A stretch of DNA of 64,000 nt from Pelagibius marinus (lineage in GTDB: Bacteria; Pseudomonadota; Alphaproteobacteria; Kiloniellales; Kiloniellaceae), in assembly GCF_014925385.1 (NCBI RefSeq), contig NZ_JACSDK010000013.1:124001-188000 (forward strand), read 5' to 3'. The notes under the pieces were generated by a model. That model saw nothing but the letters and a program-made list of their open reading frames with translations. It ran no database searches and was not told the DNA's origin. Position 1 is the first letter of the stretch. The number at the start of each line of letters is the position of its first letter. Position numbers and translations under genes: made by a program. Positions 1 to 6,847 of the stretch are shown here, piece by piece.

Positions 1-1
1 G

Positions 2-388
2 AGCGAGCCACGCTGGCTGAGCCTGGCGATAGTCCATGCCCTGCACAGCGAATCCGTTGCCCGCTTCGGCGGCACGGACGGCACACGTGATGCGGGCCTC
101 CTGGAGTCCGCCCTGGCGCGGCCTCAGCACAGAGCAGCCTATGAAGAAGGTGTGTCGCTCTTCGCGCTGGCCGCCGACTACTGCTTGGGCATCGTGAAGA
201 ACCATCCTTTTTTGGATGGGAACAAGCGCAGCGGCATCCTGGCGGCGGCGACCTTCCTCTCGCTCAACGGCCATGACTTCAGACCGCCGGAGGCGTCCAT
301 CGTTCAGATGATCGTCGCCCTGGCTGCGAGCGAGGTAGATGCGGAAGCGCTGACCGAGTGGTTCGAGGAGTTCTCCAAGGCGCGCTGA
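2..388 (+). CDS. doc: Doc/Fic-family death-on-curing toxin, 5' end outside window
   Basis: The frame is open from base 2 and gives about 128 residues, close to the usual Doc length of roughly 125, so only a few N-terminal residues are missing. The Fic core is intact: HPFLDGNKRSG, with the catalytic His and the Asp-Gly-Asn-Lys-Arg that binds nucleotide phosphates. Upstream, residues like FGGTDGTRDAGLLESAL are the typical Doc N-terminal region. Doc toxins phosphorylate EF-Tu and are neutralised by a Phd antitoxin encoded just upstream, which would lie outside the window. Reading only from the first ATG-like codon (position 152) would cut away a third of the domain. The family call is firm; toxicity is inferred. 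Confidence 0.85.
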   Translation, partial: SEPRWLSLAIVHALHSESVARFGGTDGTRDAGLLESALARPQHRAAYEEGVSLFALAADYCLGIVKNHPFLDGNKRSGILAAATFLSLNGHDFRPPEASIVQMIVALAASEVDAEALTEWFEEFSKAR

Positions 389-398
389 CCTTGTCGAC

Positions 399-1307
399 TT
401 AAGGCCTGACCCGCGCGGCCGCCTGCACCGGCTTGTGGCGGGCCAGGTAGAGCGCGCCGCCGCAGATCATCGCCGCCCCGGCGATGGCGGCGGGACGTGG
501 CCATTCGTCGAAGAACACCAGACCCAGAAGGGCGGCGAAGACCAGCCCGCTGTATTTGATCGGCACCAGCTTGGCGGTCTCCGCCATGCGGAAGGCGCGG
601 ATGTTGCAGTACTGGCCGACGATGGCGAGCGGCCCCATGGCCAGCAGGATCAGCAGGTCGTGCAGCGGCAGGCGCTCCCACAGCCAGGCGGTGAGCAGCA
701 GAAGCCCCAGGCAGGCGCTGCCGTTCACCAGGGTCAGGGTGCGCTGGGGTGTGTCGTTCACTGCGGCGAAGCGCAGGAACACCACTTCGGCACCCCAGGC
801 GAAGGCCTGCAGCAGGGCCGCCAGCGCGCCCAGCGAAATCCAGCTCGGCGCGCCGGGGTCCGGCCCGGCGACGATCACCGCGCCGCTCAGGCAGACGATA
901 CCGGCGCCGATATCCGGCAGCGTCAGGCGCTCGCGCAGGAAGGTCGCGGCCAGCAGCACTGCGAAGACCCCGTTGGTCATGGCGATGGACTGGGCGTTGG
1001 CCAGGGGAATATGGGTCACGGCATAGGTGCCGAAAGCGACGCTGGCGACGCCGCAGGACGCGCGCAGCGCGTGCATGAGGTTCAGCCGCCGCTTTGCCGG
1101 ACCGACCACCTGCGCCACGCTCTCGCGGGGCCCATAGGTCCCCAGAAAGAACGGCAGGATGGTCATGAAGCCCGCGAAGTAGCGCAGGAAGGCCACCTGC
1201 AGCGGCGGCACCGCATCGCTCACCAGCTTCGGCAGCATGAACATGAAGGCGAAGAGGAAGGCGGCGACGATGGCCCAGGCCATGGCTTTGACGAGATCGC
1301 GGGACAC
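399..1307 (-). CDS. EamA/DMT-family transporter (10-TM exporter)
   Basis: About 302 residues forming ten hydrophobic segments in two EamA repeats, the architecture of drug/metabolite exporters in the inner membrane. The first segment begins AWAIVAAFLFAFMFMLPKL, and the second repeat ends in ALLGLVFFDEWP followed by a last helix and a basic tail. Substrate cannot be read from sequence. Start: a GTG at 1307 has GGAG about 12 bases upstream; an ATG at 1283 lacks a Shine-Dalgarno. The frame stays open further upstream but runs antisense into the regulator gene. It is transcribed divergently from a LysR gene, the usual arrangement for a regulator and its target exporter. Confidence 0.85.
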   Translation of the reverse strand: MSRDLVKAMAWAIVAAFLFAFMFMLPKLVSDAVPPLQVAFLRYFAGFMTILPFFLGTYGPRESVAQVVGPAKRRLNLMHALRASCGVASVAFGTYAVTHIPLANAQSIAMTNGVFAVLLAATFLRERLTLPDIGAGIVCLSGAVIVAGPDPGAPSWISLGALAALLQAFAWGAEVVFLRFAAVNDTPQRTLTLVNGSACLGLLLLTAWLWERLPLHDLLILLAMGPLAIVGQYCNIRAFRMAETAKLVPIKYSGLVFAALLGLVFFDEWPRPAAIAGAAMICGGALYLARHKPVQAAARVRP

Positions 1308-1388
1308 GAGGGCGCTTTTCTCCAGGGTTCTCGGTTGATTTCCGGGAATGACGACGCTGACGACGCCGCAGCGAGGAGACCATCGGCT

Positions 1389-1418
1389 ATAACGCTGATG
1401 AATGGAAGATGCTGTTAT
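1389..1418. promoter_or_regulatory. Dyad between DMT exporter and LysR gene
   Basis: ATAAC (1389-1393) and GTTAT (1414-1418) form an inverted pair in the divergent intergenic region. The region is more A+T-rich than its surroundings and sits upstream of both genes. Spacing and position are what a LysR-type operator would have, but the arms are short, so this is tentative. Confidence 0.3.
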
Positions 1419-1464
1419 GGTATATCTGTCATTCAACTGTGCATGGCATGGAAGGGGCAGGACG

Positions 1465-2400
1465 ATGGCTTCGGAAGGCGATCTGGCGGCAATGGATTGG
1501 GACGATCTCAGGGTCCTCAATGCGGCTGCTGAGTGTTTGAGCCTCTCAGGGGCGGCCCGGCATCTCGGCATCAGCCAGCCGAAAGCCAGCCGGCGGCTGC
1601 GGGCTCTGGAGGAAGCCTTGGGGGCCAGGTTGTTCGACCGCCTGCCCAGCGGCCTGGCGCCGACGCCGGCCGGCCAGCGCCTGATCCCGCTGGTGGCCGA
1701 GATGGCGAAGGCCGCCGACGCGGTGGCGCGGCTGCGCCCGGCCCTGCCGGAAGAAGCCCGGGGGACGGTGCGGATCTCCGCCATGGAAACGGTATCGCGC
1801 TTTCTCTCCCAGCGGATGGACCGCCTCTTTGCCGCCGCGCCGGGTGTCGAAATCGAAATCCTGCCGGCCCATGCCGACGTGAACCTCTGGCGCCGGGAGG
1901 CCGATCTGCAGGTGCGTGAGTGCCTGCCGGAGGGGGCCGATCTGGTGATGCGCCGCTTGGGCGACGTCGCCTATGCCGTTTATGGATCCCGCGACCTGGT
2001 CGCCGCGCAGCCTGCGGCGCGGACAGAAGCGCGCTACCGGGACTGTGAATGGATCGGGTTCAGCGAGGACCGGCTGTTCTTCCCACGGCAGAAGAAATGG
2101 CTGGATGCCCGCCTGGCGCGGCCGCCGCGCTTGCGCTCCACCGACATGGATGTGGTGCTGGAGGCTCTGGCGGCGGGTGCCGGCTTGGCGGTGGTGCCCT
2201 GCTGCCTGGCGGACAACGATCCGCGGCTGGTACGGCTGACGCCGCCGATCGAGGGAATCTGTCGGCCTCAGCATCTGCTGAGCCACCGCGACATGCTACG
2301 CGAACCGGCCGTGCGCGCCGTCGCCGATGCCCTGCAGTTACTCTTCAAGGCTGAGCGGCGTTGCCTGACCGGCGAGGGCGCTCTGGCGGCGGCCGAATAG
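1465..2400 (+). CDS. LysR-family transcriptional regulator
   Basis: About 311 residues. The N-terminus holds a winged helix-turn-helix (LSLSGAARHLGISQPKASRR) followed by the LysR linker helix; the C-terminal part is the periplasmic-binding-like effector domain. The ATG at 1465 has GGAAGGGG just upstream and puts the HTH at the usual distance from the N-terminus. An upstream ATG at 1402 would add 21 unlikely residues. The gene is divergent from the DMT exporter and probably regulates it. The effector is unknown. Confidence 0.88.
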   Translation: MASEGDLAAMDWDDLRVLNAAAECLSLSGAARHLGISQPKASRRLRALEEALGARLFDRLPSGLAPTPAGQRLIPLVAEMAKAADAVARLRPALPEEARGTVRISAMETVSRFLSQRMDRLFAAAPGVEIEILPAHADVNLWRREADLQVRECLPEGADLVMRRLGDVAYAVYGSRDLVAAQPAARTEARYRDCEWIGFSEDRLFFPRQKKWLDARLARPPRLRSTDMDVVLEALAAGAGLAVVPCCLADNDPRLVRLTPPIEGICRPQHLLSHRDMLREPAVRAVADALQLLFKAERRCLTGEGALAAAE

Positions 2401-2421
2401 CAGCGGCGGGACGGGAGGAAG

Positions 2422-3033
2422 TTAGCGGGCGGCGATGGCGGTGGCGGCATCGGCCATGACGCCGGCGCTGAGGCGGTTGACCGCCCGCACCGCCCTCGGA
2501 GTCTTCAGCAGACGGCGTGCCTGCACCGCCAGCAGCGCCCAGCCCAGATCGACAGCGGTGAGCACGGCGAGCATCGTCGCCGTCAGCTCGGCCCAGCCGG
2601 CCAAGGTCACGGAGCCGAGGTCGATGATGGCGGGCAGCAGGGCCAGGTAGAAGACCATGATCTTCGGATTGCCGAGGGTGACGGCCATGCCGGCGGCGAA
2701 GAGCCTGCGCCCCGACCTGGCGGTCGGCAGCGCCGCGTCCTTCACCTCTGCCGGGGCGAACCACATGCGCCAGGCCAGGTAGAGCAGGTAGGCGACGCCC
2801 AGGTATTTGATGACGGTGAAGAGCAGCTGCAGGCTCTCGGCGATGGCGGCCAGGCCCCAGACGGCCAGCGACAGCCAGATCGCCTCGCCGATCCACATGG
2901 CCGCCAGGAAGGGCAGCACCCCGCGCCAGCCGCCGGTCAGCACGCGCGCGACCAGGGCGGCGATACTGGGGCCGGGCGAGCCGGCCGCGACCATCAGTGC
3001 GCCGGCGAAGATCAGAAGCGAGGAGAGTTCCAA
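2422..3033 (-). CDS. LysE/RhtB-family amino-acid exporter
   Basis: About 203 residues with six predicted hydrophobic helices, the size and pattern of LysE/RhtB translocators that export amino acids or their derivatives across the inner membrane. The signature GSPGPSIAALVARVL near residue 18-32 corresponds to the family's conserved GPG(P) region, and GNPKIMVFY matches the conserved G-x-N-P-K motif in the middle. The start used is TTG at 3033; the next in-frame ATG falls inside the first helix and would truncate it. It converges on the LysR gene with a 21-base gap. Substrate unknown. Confidence 0.87.
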   Translation of the reverse strand: MELSSLLIFAGALMVAAGSPGPSIAALVARVLTGGWRGVLPFLAAMWIGEAIWLSLAVWGLAAIAESLQLLFTVIKYLGVAYLLYLAWRMWFAPAEVKDAALPTARSGRRLFAAGMAVTLGNPKIMVFYLALLPAIIDLGSVTLAGWAELTATMLAVLTAVDLGWALLAVQARRLLKTPRAVRAVNRLSAGVMADAATAIAAR

Positions 3034-3226
3034 GGCCGATACTTTGCGTTGTGGACCTCGGAAGATAGGGACTGCGCCTCACGGACGGCAACTCACTTTC
3101 GCCTGAGCGCGCTCATGGCTGCCATGCGCGCTGCGGGCGCTGGGGCAATTGCGGAGCGATTTCCCGCCAGGGCTGTGATAGCTTCGGGTGCCGCCGACGG
3201 GCGCGGCACGCCTGCCGGGGGAATGC

Positions 3227-3655
3227 ATGGATCAGGCGAAACGGGCGGCGTTGATCGCCAAAATCAAGGCCATCGGCGGTTCCGATGAAGGCGACCATGA
3301 AGCGGTCGTCGGCATCGAGGACTTCTTCGAGGGCAACGACGACCTCGGCTCGATCGGGGCGAACCTGCCGCAGCACCCGGGCCTTGCGCGTTTCCGCGAG
3401 GTGCTCTCGTCGATCCGCGACCGCGCCGACGTCTCCGATCTCGTTATTGCCATCTGGGAAGTGGACGACCGGGAAGGCGGCGATTGGCCCTATGCCGAGA
3501 AGGTCTATCTGGCGACCAGCGAGGACGACGAAGCGGTTGAGGCCTGGTTTCAGCCTTTGGGGCCGGATGAGATCTGGGAAGTCCAGCCCGAGACCCTGCG
3601 GCCCAGCCCGGAGCTGGAGCCGGGGTATCGTCTGCTGGCTGTCTGGTGGGACTGA
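3227..3655 (+). CDS. Conserved acidic protein of unknown function
   Basis: 142 residues, soluble and strongly acidic, no signal peptide or membrane helix. ATG at 3227 is preceded by GGGGGAAT, a good ribosome-binding site, which favours it over the in-frame codon at 3188. The sequence begins with a Lys/Ala helix and later has several aromatic-acid patches (DLVIAIWEVDD, VEAWFQPLGPDEIWEV). I do not recognise a Pfam domain. The shape resembles small cytosolic or immunity-like proteins, but nothing else in the context supports that. It is followed by a convergent small gene 16 bases away. Confidence 0.65.
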   Translation: MDQAKRAALIAKIKAIGGSDEGDHEAVVGIEDFFEGNDDLGSIGANLPQHPGLARFREVLSSIRDRADVSDLVIAIWEVDDREGGDWPYAEKVYLATSEDDEAVEAWFQPLGPDEIWEVQPETLRPSPELEPGYRLLAVWWD

Positions 3656-3671
3656 CGTTGCCGCGCGGCGC

Positions 3672-3938
3672 CTAGGAGTCCTGCTGTTTCTTCTTCTTCA
3701 GTTCGTCGCGCAGGCGTTGCTGGAACTTGCCGCCGTCGGTGCGGGTCACCAGGAACTGGCGCACGGCCTCGCCCGCCGACTCGCGGTCGTAGGGCTCCCA
3801 GCCGTCGACCTTTTCCAGGAAGTGGTTGAGGGCGGCCGGGTCGAGACGCCCGCGCAGCTGGGCAAGCTGGCGCAGCAGGGCGCGGCGGGGGTCGTCGGAC
3901 TTATCGGCCATCAGGAAAACCTGCTTCAACACTGTCAT
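3672..3938 (-). CDS. Small helical protein of unknown function
   Basis: 88 residues, predicted all-helical, charged, ending in a run of Lys/Gln (KKKKQQDS). No signal or transmembrane segment. ATG at 3938 has AGGA eight bases upstream; an internal ATG at 3911 is the alternative. The ribosome-binding site lies in the loop of a stem whose last base pair touches the start codon (see the hairpin at 3939-3973), so translation may be controlled by folding. Function not recognised. Confidence 0.55.
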   Translation of the reverse strand: MTVLKQVFLMADKSDDPRRALLRQLAQLRGRLDPAALNHFLEKVDGWEPYDRESAGEAVRQFLVTRTDGGKFQQRLRDELKKKKQQDS

Positions 3939-3973
3939 GACGCCGTCCTGGGCGGGCGCGGCGTCCCTTTTTT
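3939..3973 (+). terminator. GC stem-loop followed by T6; also masks an RBS on the other strand
   Basis: GACGCCG (3939-3945) pairs with CGGCGTC (3959-3965) around a 13-base loop and is followed by CC and six T on the plus strand, the form of an intrinsic terminator for transcripts coming from the 3227-3655 gene. Read on the minus strand the same stem ends directly at the ATG of the 3672-3938 gene and its loop holds that gene's AGGA. Both roles are possible. Confidence 0.4.
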
Positions 3974-4308
3974 GTCACCCCGGCGGCTTTGTCAGCTTAC
4001 GGGGGCAAGCGGTAAGCTTCGGTTAACGGGCCGGGGCGCGTCGGGAGCGGCCAAAGGCGTCTTCTCTTCGAGTGAACGCGGGGGAGAGCGGAGGCTGCGG
4101 CTTGCCTGGCGTCGGAGGCGGTGGTAGAAAAAGCACCGATCACGAACAAAGAATATGCGATTTCAGTTGGTTAGGTCTTTATGCCGGCCCGCAGCCGACA
4201 GCGGCCCTTCCGCAGCAGGAAGGGACACGCCGCCCGCGCCGAACGGCTGCGCCGGCAAGCCCGCCACGAGTCGCGCTAGAAACTTGATGCAAAGGCGTTA
4301 ATCGGAAC
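3974..4308. other. Long intergenic stretch
   Basis: About 335 bases between the small helical protein and the anchored coiled-coil protein. It contains GC-rich non-coding DNA, then a lower-G+C stretch (about 4128-4180) that looks like a promoter region, then a short Arg-rich open frame (4181-4279, listed separately). Nothing else is recognised. Confidence 0.4.
4181..4279 (+). CDS. Candidate 32-residue Arg-rich small protein
   Basis: ATG at 4181 opens 32 codons to TAG at 4277-4279. The product is extremely basic: about a third of the residues are Arg (MPARSRQRPFRSRKG and so on), with only two acidic residues. An AGG lies six bases upstream, and the 50 bases before it are much lower in G+C than the surroundings, as expected of a promoter. 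The downstream gene starts 30 bases later. It could be a real small basic protein or a chance frame in GC-rich DNA; there is no homologue I can name. Confidence 0.3.
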   Translation: MPARSRQRPFRSRKGHAARAERLRRQARHESR

Positions 4309-5040
4309 ATGTCTCTCGGACTGCATGAAAACCGGCAGCGGCGGCGGCGCCGCTTCTGGTGGGGAATGACCAAGTGGTCCCTGGCCCTGGCGCTGATCAT
4401 CGCCGCCGGCGCCTATTCCTATCGTTTCGGCTCCCAGCTCGCCGAGCACGAGGTGGTGAAGGCCAAGGAGCAGATCGCCACGCTGGAGACGGAGGTGGCC
4501 GGCCTGCAGCAGCAGAGCGCGGCGCTGGCCACCGACCTGGCCAAGGCGCGGGAGACCATCTCCGGCTGGGAGGCCCGCTACCAGCGCGAGGTGCCCACCG
4601 GTTTCGTGCGCGAGATGATGCAACTGGTGCAGCAGAAGCTCGAGGCCGGCGCCGATCAGGAGCGCCTCGCCTTCCTCGTATCCGCGGCCGACAAGCCGCG
4701 GGTCTGCGACGAGCACCCGGAGACCAAGCGCTTCATCGTCACTACGGAGCTGCAGGAGGGCGGCGCCAACGATGCCGTGAGCTTCGGCGAGCGCAGCATC
4801 ACCGTGACCGCCGCAGGCGAAGCCGCGCGTGACTCCAGCGGCAACCTGGAAGCCTGGTATGACCCGGAGAAGCCGCTCACGCTCGCCTTCACCCACCTGG
4901 GCGGCAAGACGGTGACCGCCAAGGGCGCGCTGCCGCTGCACTACTCGGTGGTTTCCGGCGACAACGAGTTCCGCTTCACCGCGCTGCCGGGGGCCCGCGG
5001 CTTCCTGACCGTCACCGCCGACCGCTGCGACTACCCCTAG
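4309..5040 (+). CDS. Membrane-anchored coiled-coil protein of unknown function
   Basis: 243 residues. A basic N-terminus (RQRRRRR, residues about 9-15) precedes one transmembrane helix (KWSLALALIIAAGAYSYRF, about 22-40), giving a type II anchor with the rest in the periplasm. Residues about 45-90 form a heptad-rich coiled coil (AKEQIATLETEVAGLQQQ). The C-terminal 130 residues look like a beta-rich domain with two Cys (VCDEHPE and DRCDYP), possibly a disulfide. No catalytic motif seen. The domain layout resembles adaptor or periplasmic scaffold proteins, but the function is unknown. Confidence 0.7.
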   Translation: MSLGLHENRQRRRRRFWWGMTKWSLALALIIAAGAYSYRFGSQLAEHEVVKAKEQIATLETEVAGLQQQSAALATDLAKARETISGWEARYQREVPTGFVREMMQLVQQKLEAGADQERLAFLVSAADKPRVCDEHPETKRFIVTTELQEGGANDAVSFGERSITVTAAGEAARDSSGNLEAWYDPEKPLTLAFTHLGGKTVTAKGALPLHYSVVSGDNEFRFTALPGARGFLTVTADRCDYP

Positions 5041-5071
5041 GCGACCTCAGTTCATTCTTCGAAACGCGCGG

Positions 5072-6754
5072 TCAGGACCTGCTGGCCTGGGCCTTGGCGC
5101 GCAGACCGCTGAGGGTCGCGCTGGGCGTGATCGCTTCCGGGTCGAGGCGCAGCTCCAGCAGCGCCGGCTTCCCGCTGGCCTGGGCGCGTGCGAAGGCCTC
5201 CGCGAAGTCCGCGTCCTTTTCCACCACCTCGCCATGGGCGCCGTAGGCGCGCGCCAGGGCGGCGAAGTCCGGGTTCACCAGGTCGGTGGCGCTGACCCGT
5301 GCCGGATAGTTGTTTTCCTGGTGCATGCGGATGGTGCCCAGCATGCCGTTGTTGACCACGATGACGATGATGTTGAGGCCGTATTGCACGGCGGTCACCA
5401 GTTCCTGCCCGTGCATCATGAAGCAGCCGTCGCCGGCAAAGCAGACCACCGGGCGTTCCGGGTGGACGGCCTTGGCCGCCACCGCCGCCGGCAGGCCGTA
5501 GCCCATCGAGCCGGAGGTCGGCGCGAGCTGGCTGCGGAACCGGCGGAAAGGGTAGAAGCGGTGCACCCAGCCGGTGTAGTTCCCGGCACCGTTGGTGATG
5601 ATGGCCTCCGGCGGCAGGGCCTCGCGCAGCCAGTCCATGACCTTGCCCATCTGCAGCTTGCCGGGAATCTCCGTCGGCGTGTGGTGGGCCAGGTAGTCGG
5701 CGCGCGCCGAGGCGGTCCAGTCTTTCCAGGCGCTGCCGTCGAGCGGCGCCATCTCGCCCAGGGCGCGCACGAAGGCGGCGCCGCCGGCCTGAATCGCCAG
5801 GTCGGGGCGGTAGACGCGGCCCAGTTCCTCCGGGTCGGGATAGACGTGCACCAGCGGCTGATCCGGGTTGGGGATCTTCATCAGGCTGTAGCCGCTGCTG
5901 GTCATCTCGCCGAAGCGCGCGCCCAACAGGACCAGCAGGTCGGTCTCCCGCACGCGGGCGGCCAGCTTGGGGTCGACGCCGATGCCGACCTGGCCGACGT
6001 AGCTCTCGTGGGTGTTGTCGAAGTAGTCCTGGCAGCGGAAGGAGGCGGCGACCGGCAGGCCGGCCGCGCCGGCGACGGCCTCCAGCCCCGCCTTGGCCTC
6101 GCTGTTCCAGCCGCCGCCGCCGACAATGATCAGCGGCCGCCTGGCCCGCTCCAGGCGCTGGCGGAACTCCGCCATCAGCGCCGGGTCCGGGTAGCCGGCG
6201 CTGGCGTGGTAGGGCCTGGCGATCAGCGGGGCCGGCACCGGCGTGGAGAGCATATCTTCCGGCAGGGCCAGCACAACCGGGCCGGGGCGGCCCGAGGTGG
6301 CGGTGTGGAAGGCGCGGCTCACCATCTCCGGGATGCGCTGGGCGTCGTCGATCTCGGCCACCCACTTGGCCATCTGGCCGAACATGCGGCGGTAGTCGAT
6401 CTCCTGGAAGGCCTCGCGCTCGGTCATGCTGCGGCCGACCTGGCCGATGAAGAGGATCATCGGCGTGGAGTCCTGGAAGGCGACGTGCACGCCGGCACTG
6501 GCGCTGGTCGCACCCGGCCCGCGGGTGACGAAGCAGATGCCTGGGTGCCCGGTCAGCTTGCCGTAGGCGTCGGCCATCATGGCCGCGCCGCCCTCCTGGC
6601 GGCAGAGATGATAGGTGATCTCCGGCGTGTCGTGCAGGGCGTCGAGCACCGCCAGGTAGCTCTCGCCGGGCACGCCGAAGGCGCGGTCGACCCCCTCGGC
6701 CACCAGTTGATCCACCAGAATTCTGCCGCCGTTGGCCAGGTTGCTGCTGTCCAT
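5072..6754 (-). CDS. Thiamine-diphosphate-dependent enzyme (acetolactate-synthase-like)
   Basis: 560 residues with the three-domain TPP-enzyme fold. The N-terminal pyrimidine-binding domain has the catalytic Glu (about residue 54, in CRQEGGAAMMADAYG) that activates the cofactor. The central domain is the FAD/CoA-like fold. The C-terminal domain has the TPP/Mg motif GDGCFMMHGQE followed by the NN that ends the motif. ATG at 6754 has GGAAAGAC upstream. The family includes acetolactate synthase, benzoylformate decarboxylase and related enzymes. No small subunit gene is adjacent, so a catabolic or uncharacterised decarboligase is as likely as a branched-chain biosynthetic enzyme. It is divergent from the MscS gene. 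Confidence 0.87.
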   Translation of the reverse strand: MDSSNLANGGRILVDQLVAEGVDRAFGVPGESYLAVLDALHDTPEITYHLCRQEGGAAMMADAYGKLTGHPGICFVTRGPGATSASAGVHVAFQDSTPMILFIGQVGRSMTEREAFQEIDYRRMFGQMAKWVAEIDDAQRIPEMVSRAFHTATSGRPGPVVLALPEDMLSTPVPAPLIARPYHASAGYPDPALMAEFRQRLERARRPLIIVGGGGWNSEAKAGLEAVAGAAGLPVAASFRCQDYFDNTHESYVGQVGIGVDPKLAARVRETDLLVLLGARFGEMTSSGYSLMKIPNPDQPLVHVYPDPEELGRVYRPDLAIQAGGAAFVRALGEMAPLDGSAWKDWTASARADYLAHHTPTEIPGKLQMGKVMDWLREALPPEAIITNGAGNYTGWVHRFYPFRRFRSQLAPTSGSMGYGLPAAVAAKAVHPERPVVCFAGDGCFMMHGQELVTAVQYGLNIIVIVVNNGMLGTIRMHQENNYPARVSATDLVNPDFAALARAYGAHGEVVEKDADFAEAFARAQASGKPALLELRLDPEAITPSATLSGLRAKAQASRS

Positions 6755-6847
6755 GTCTTTCCGTTCAATCGCCTGAGCTTTCTGAGCCCTGCAGACTAGA
6801 ACAACGACATGGCGGTGCAAGGGCGGCTTTCACAGTGCGAAGCCGCC

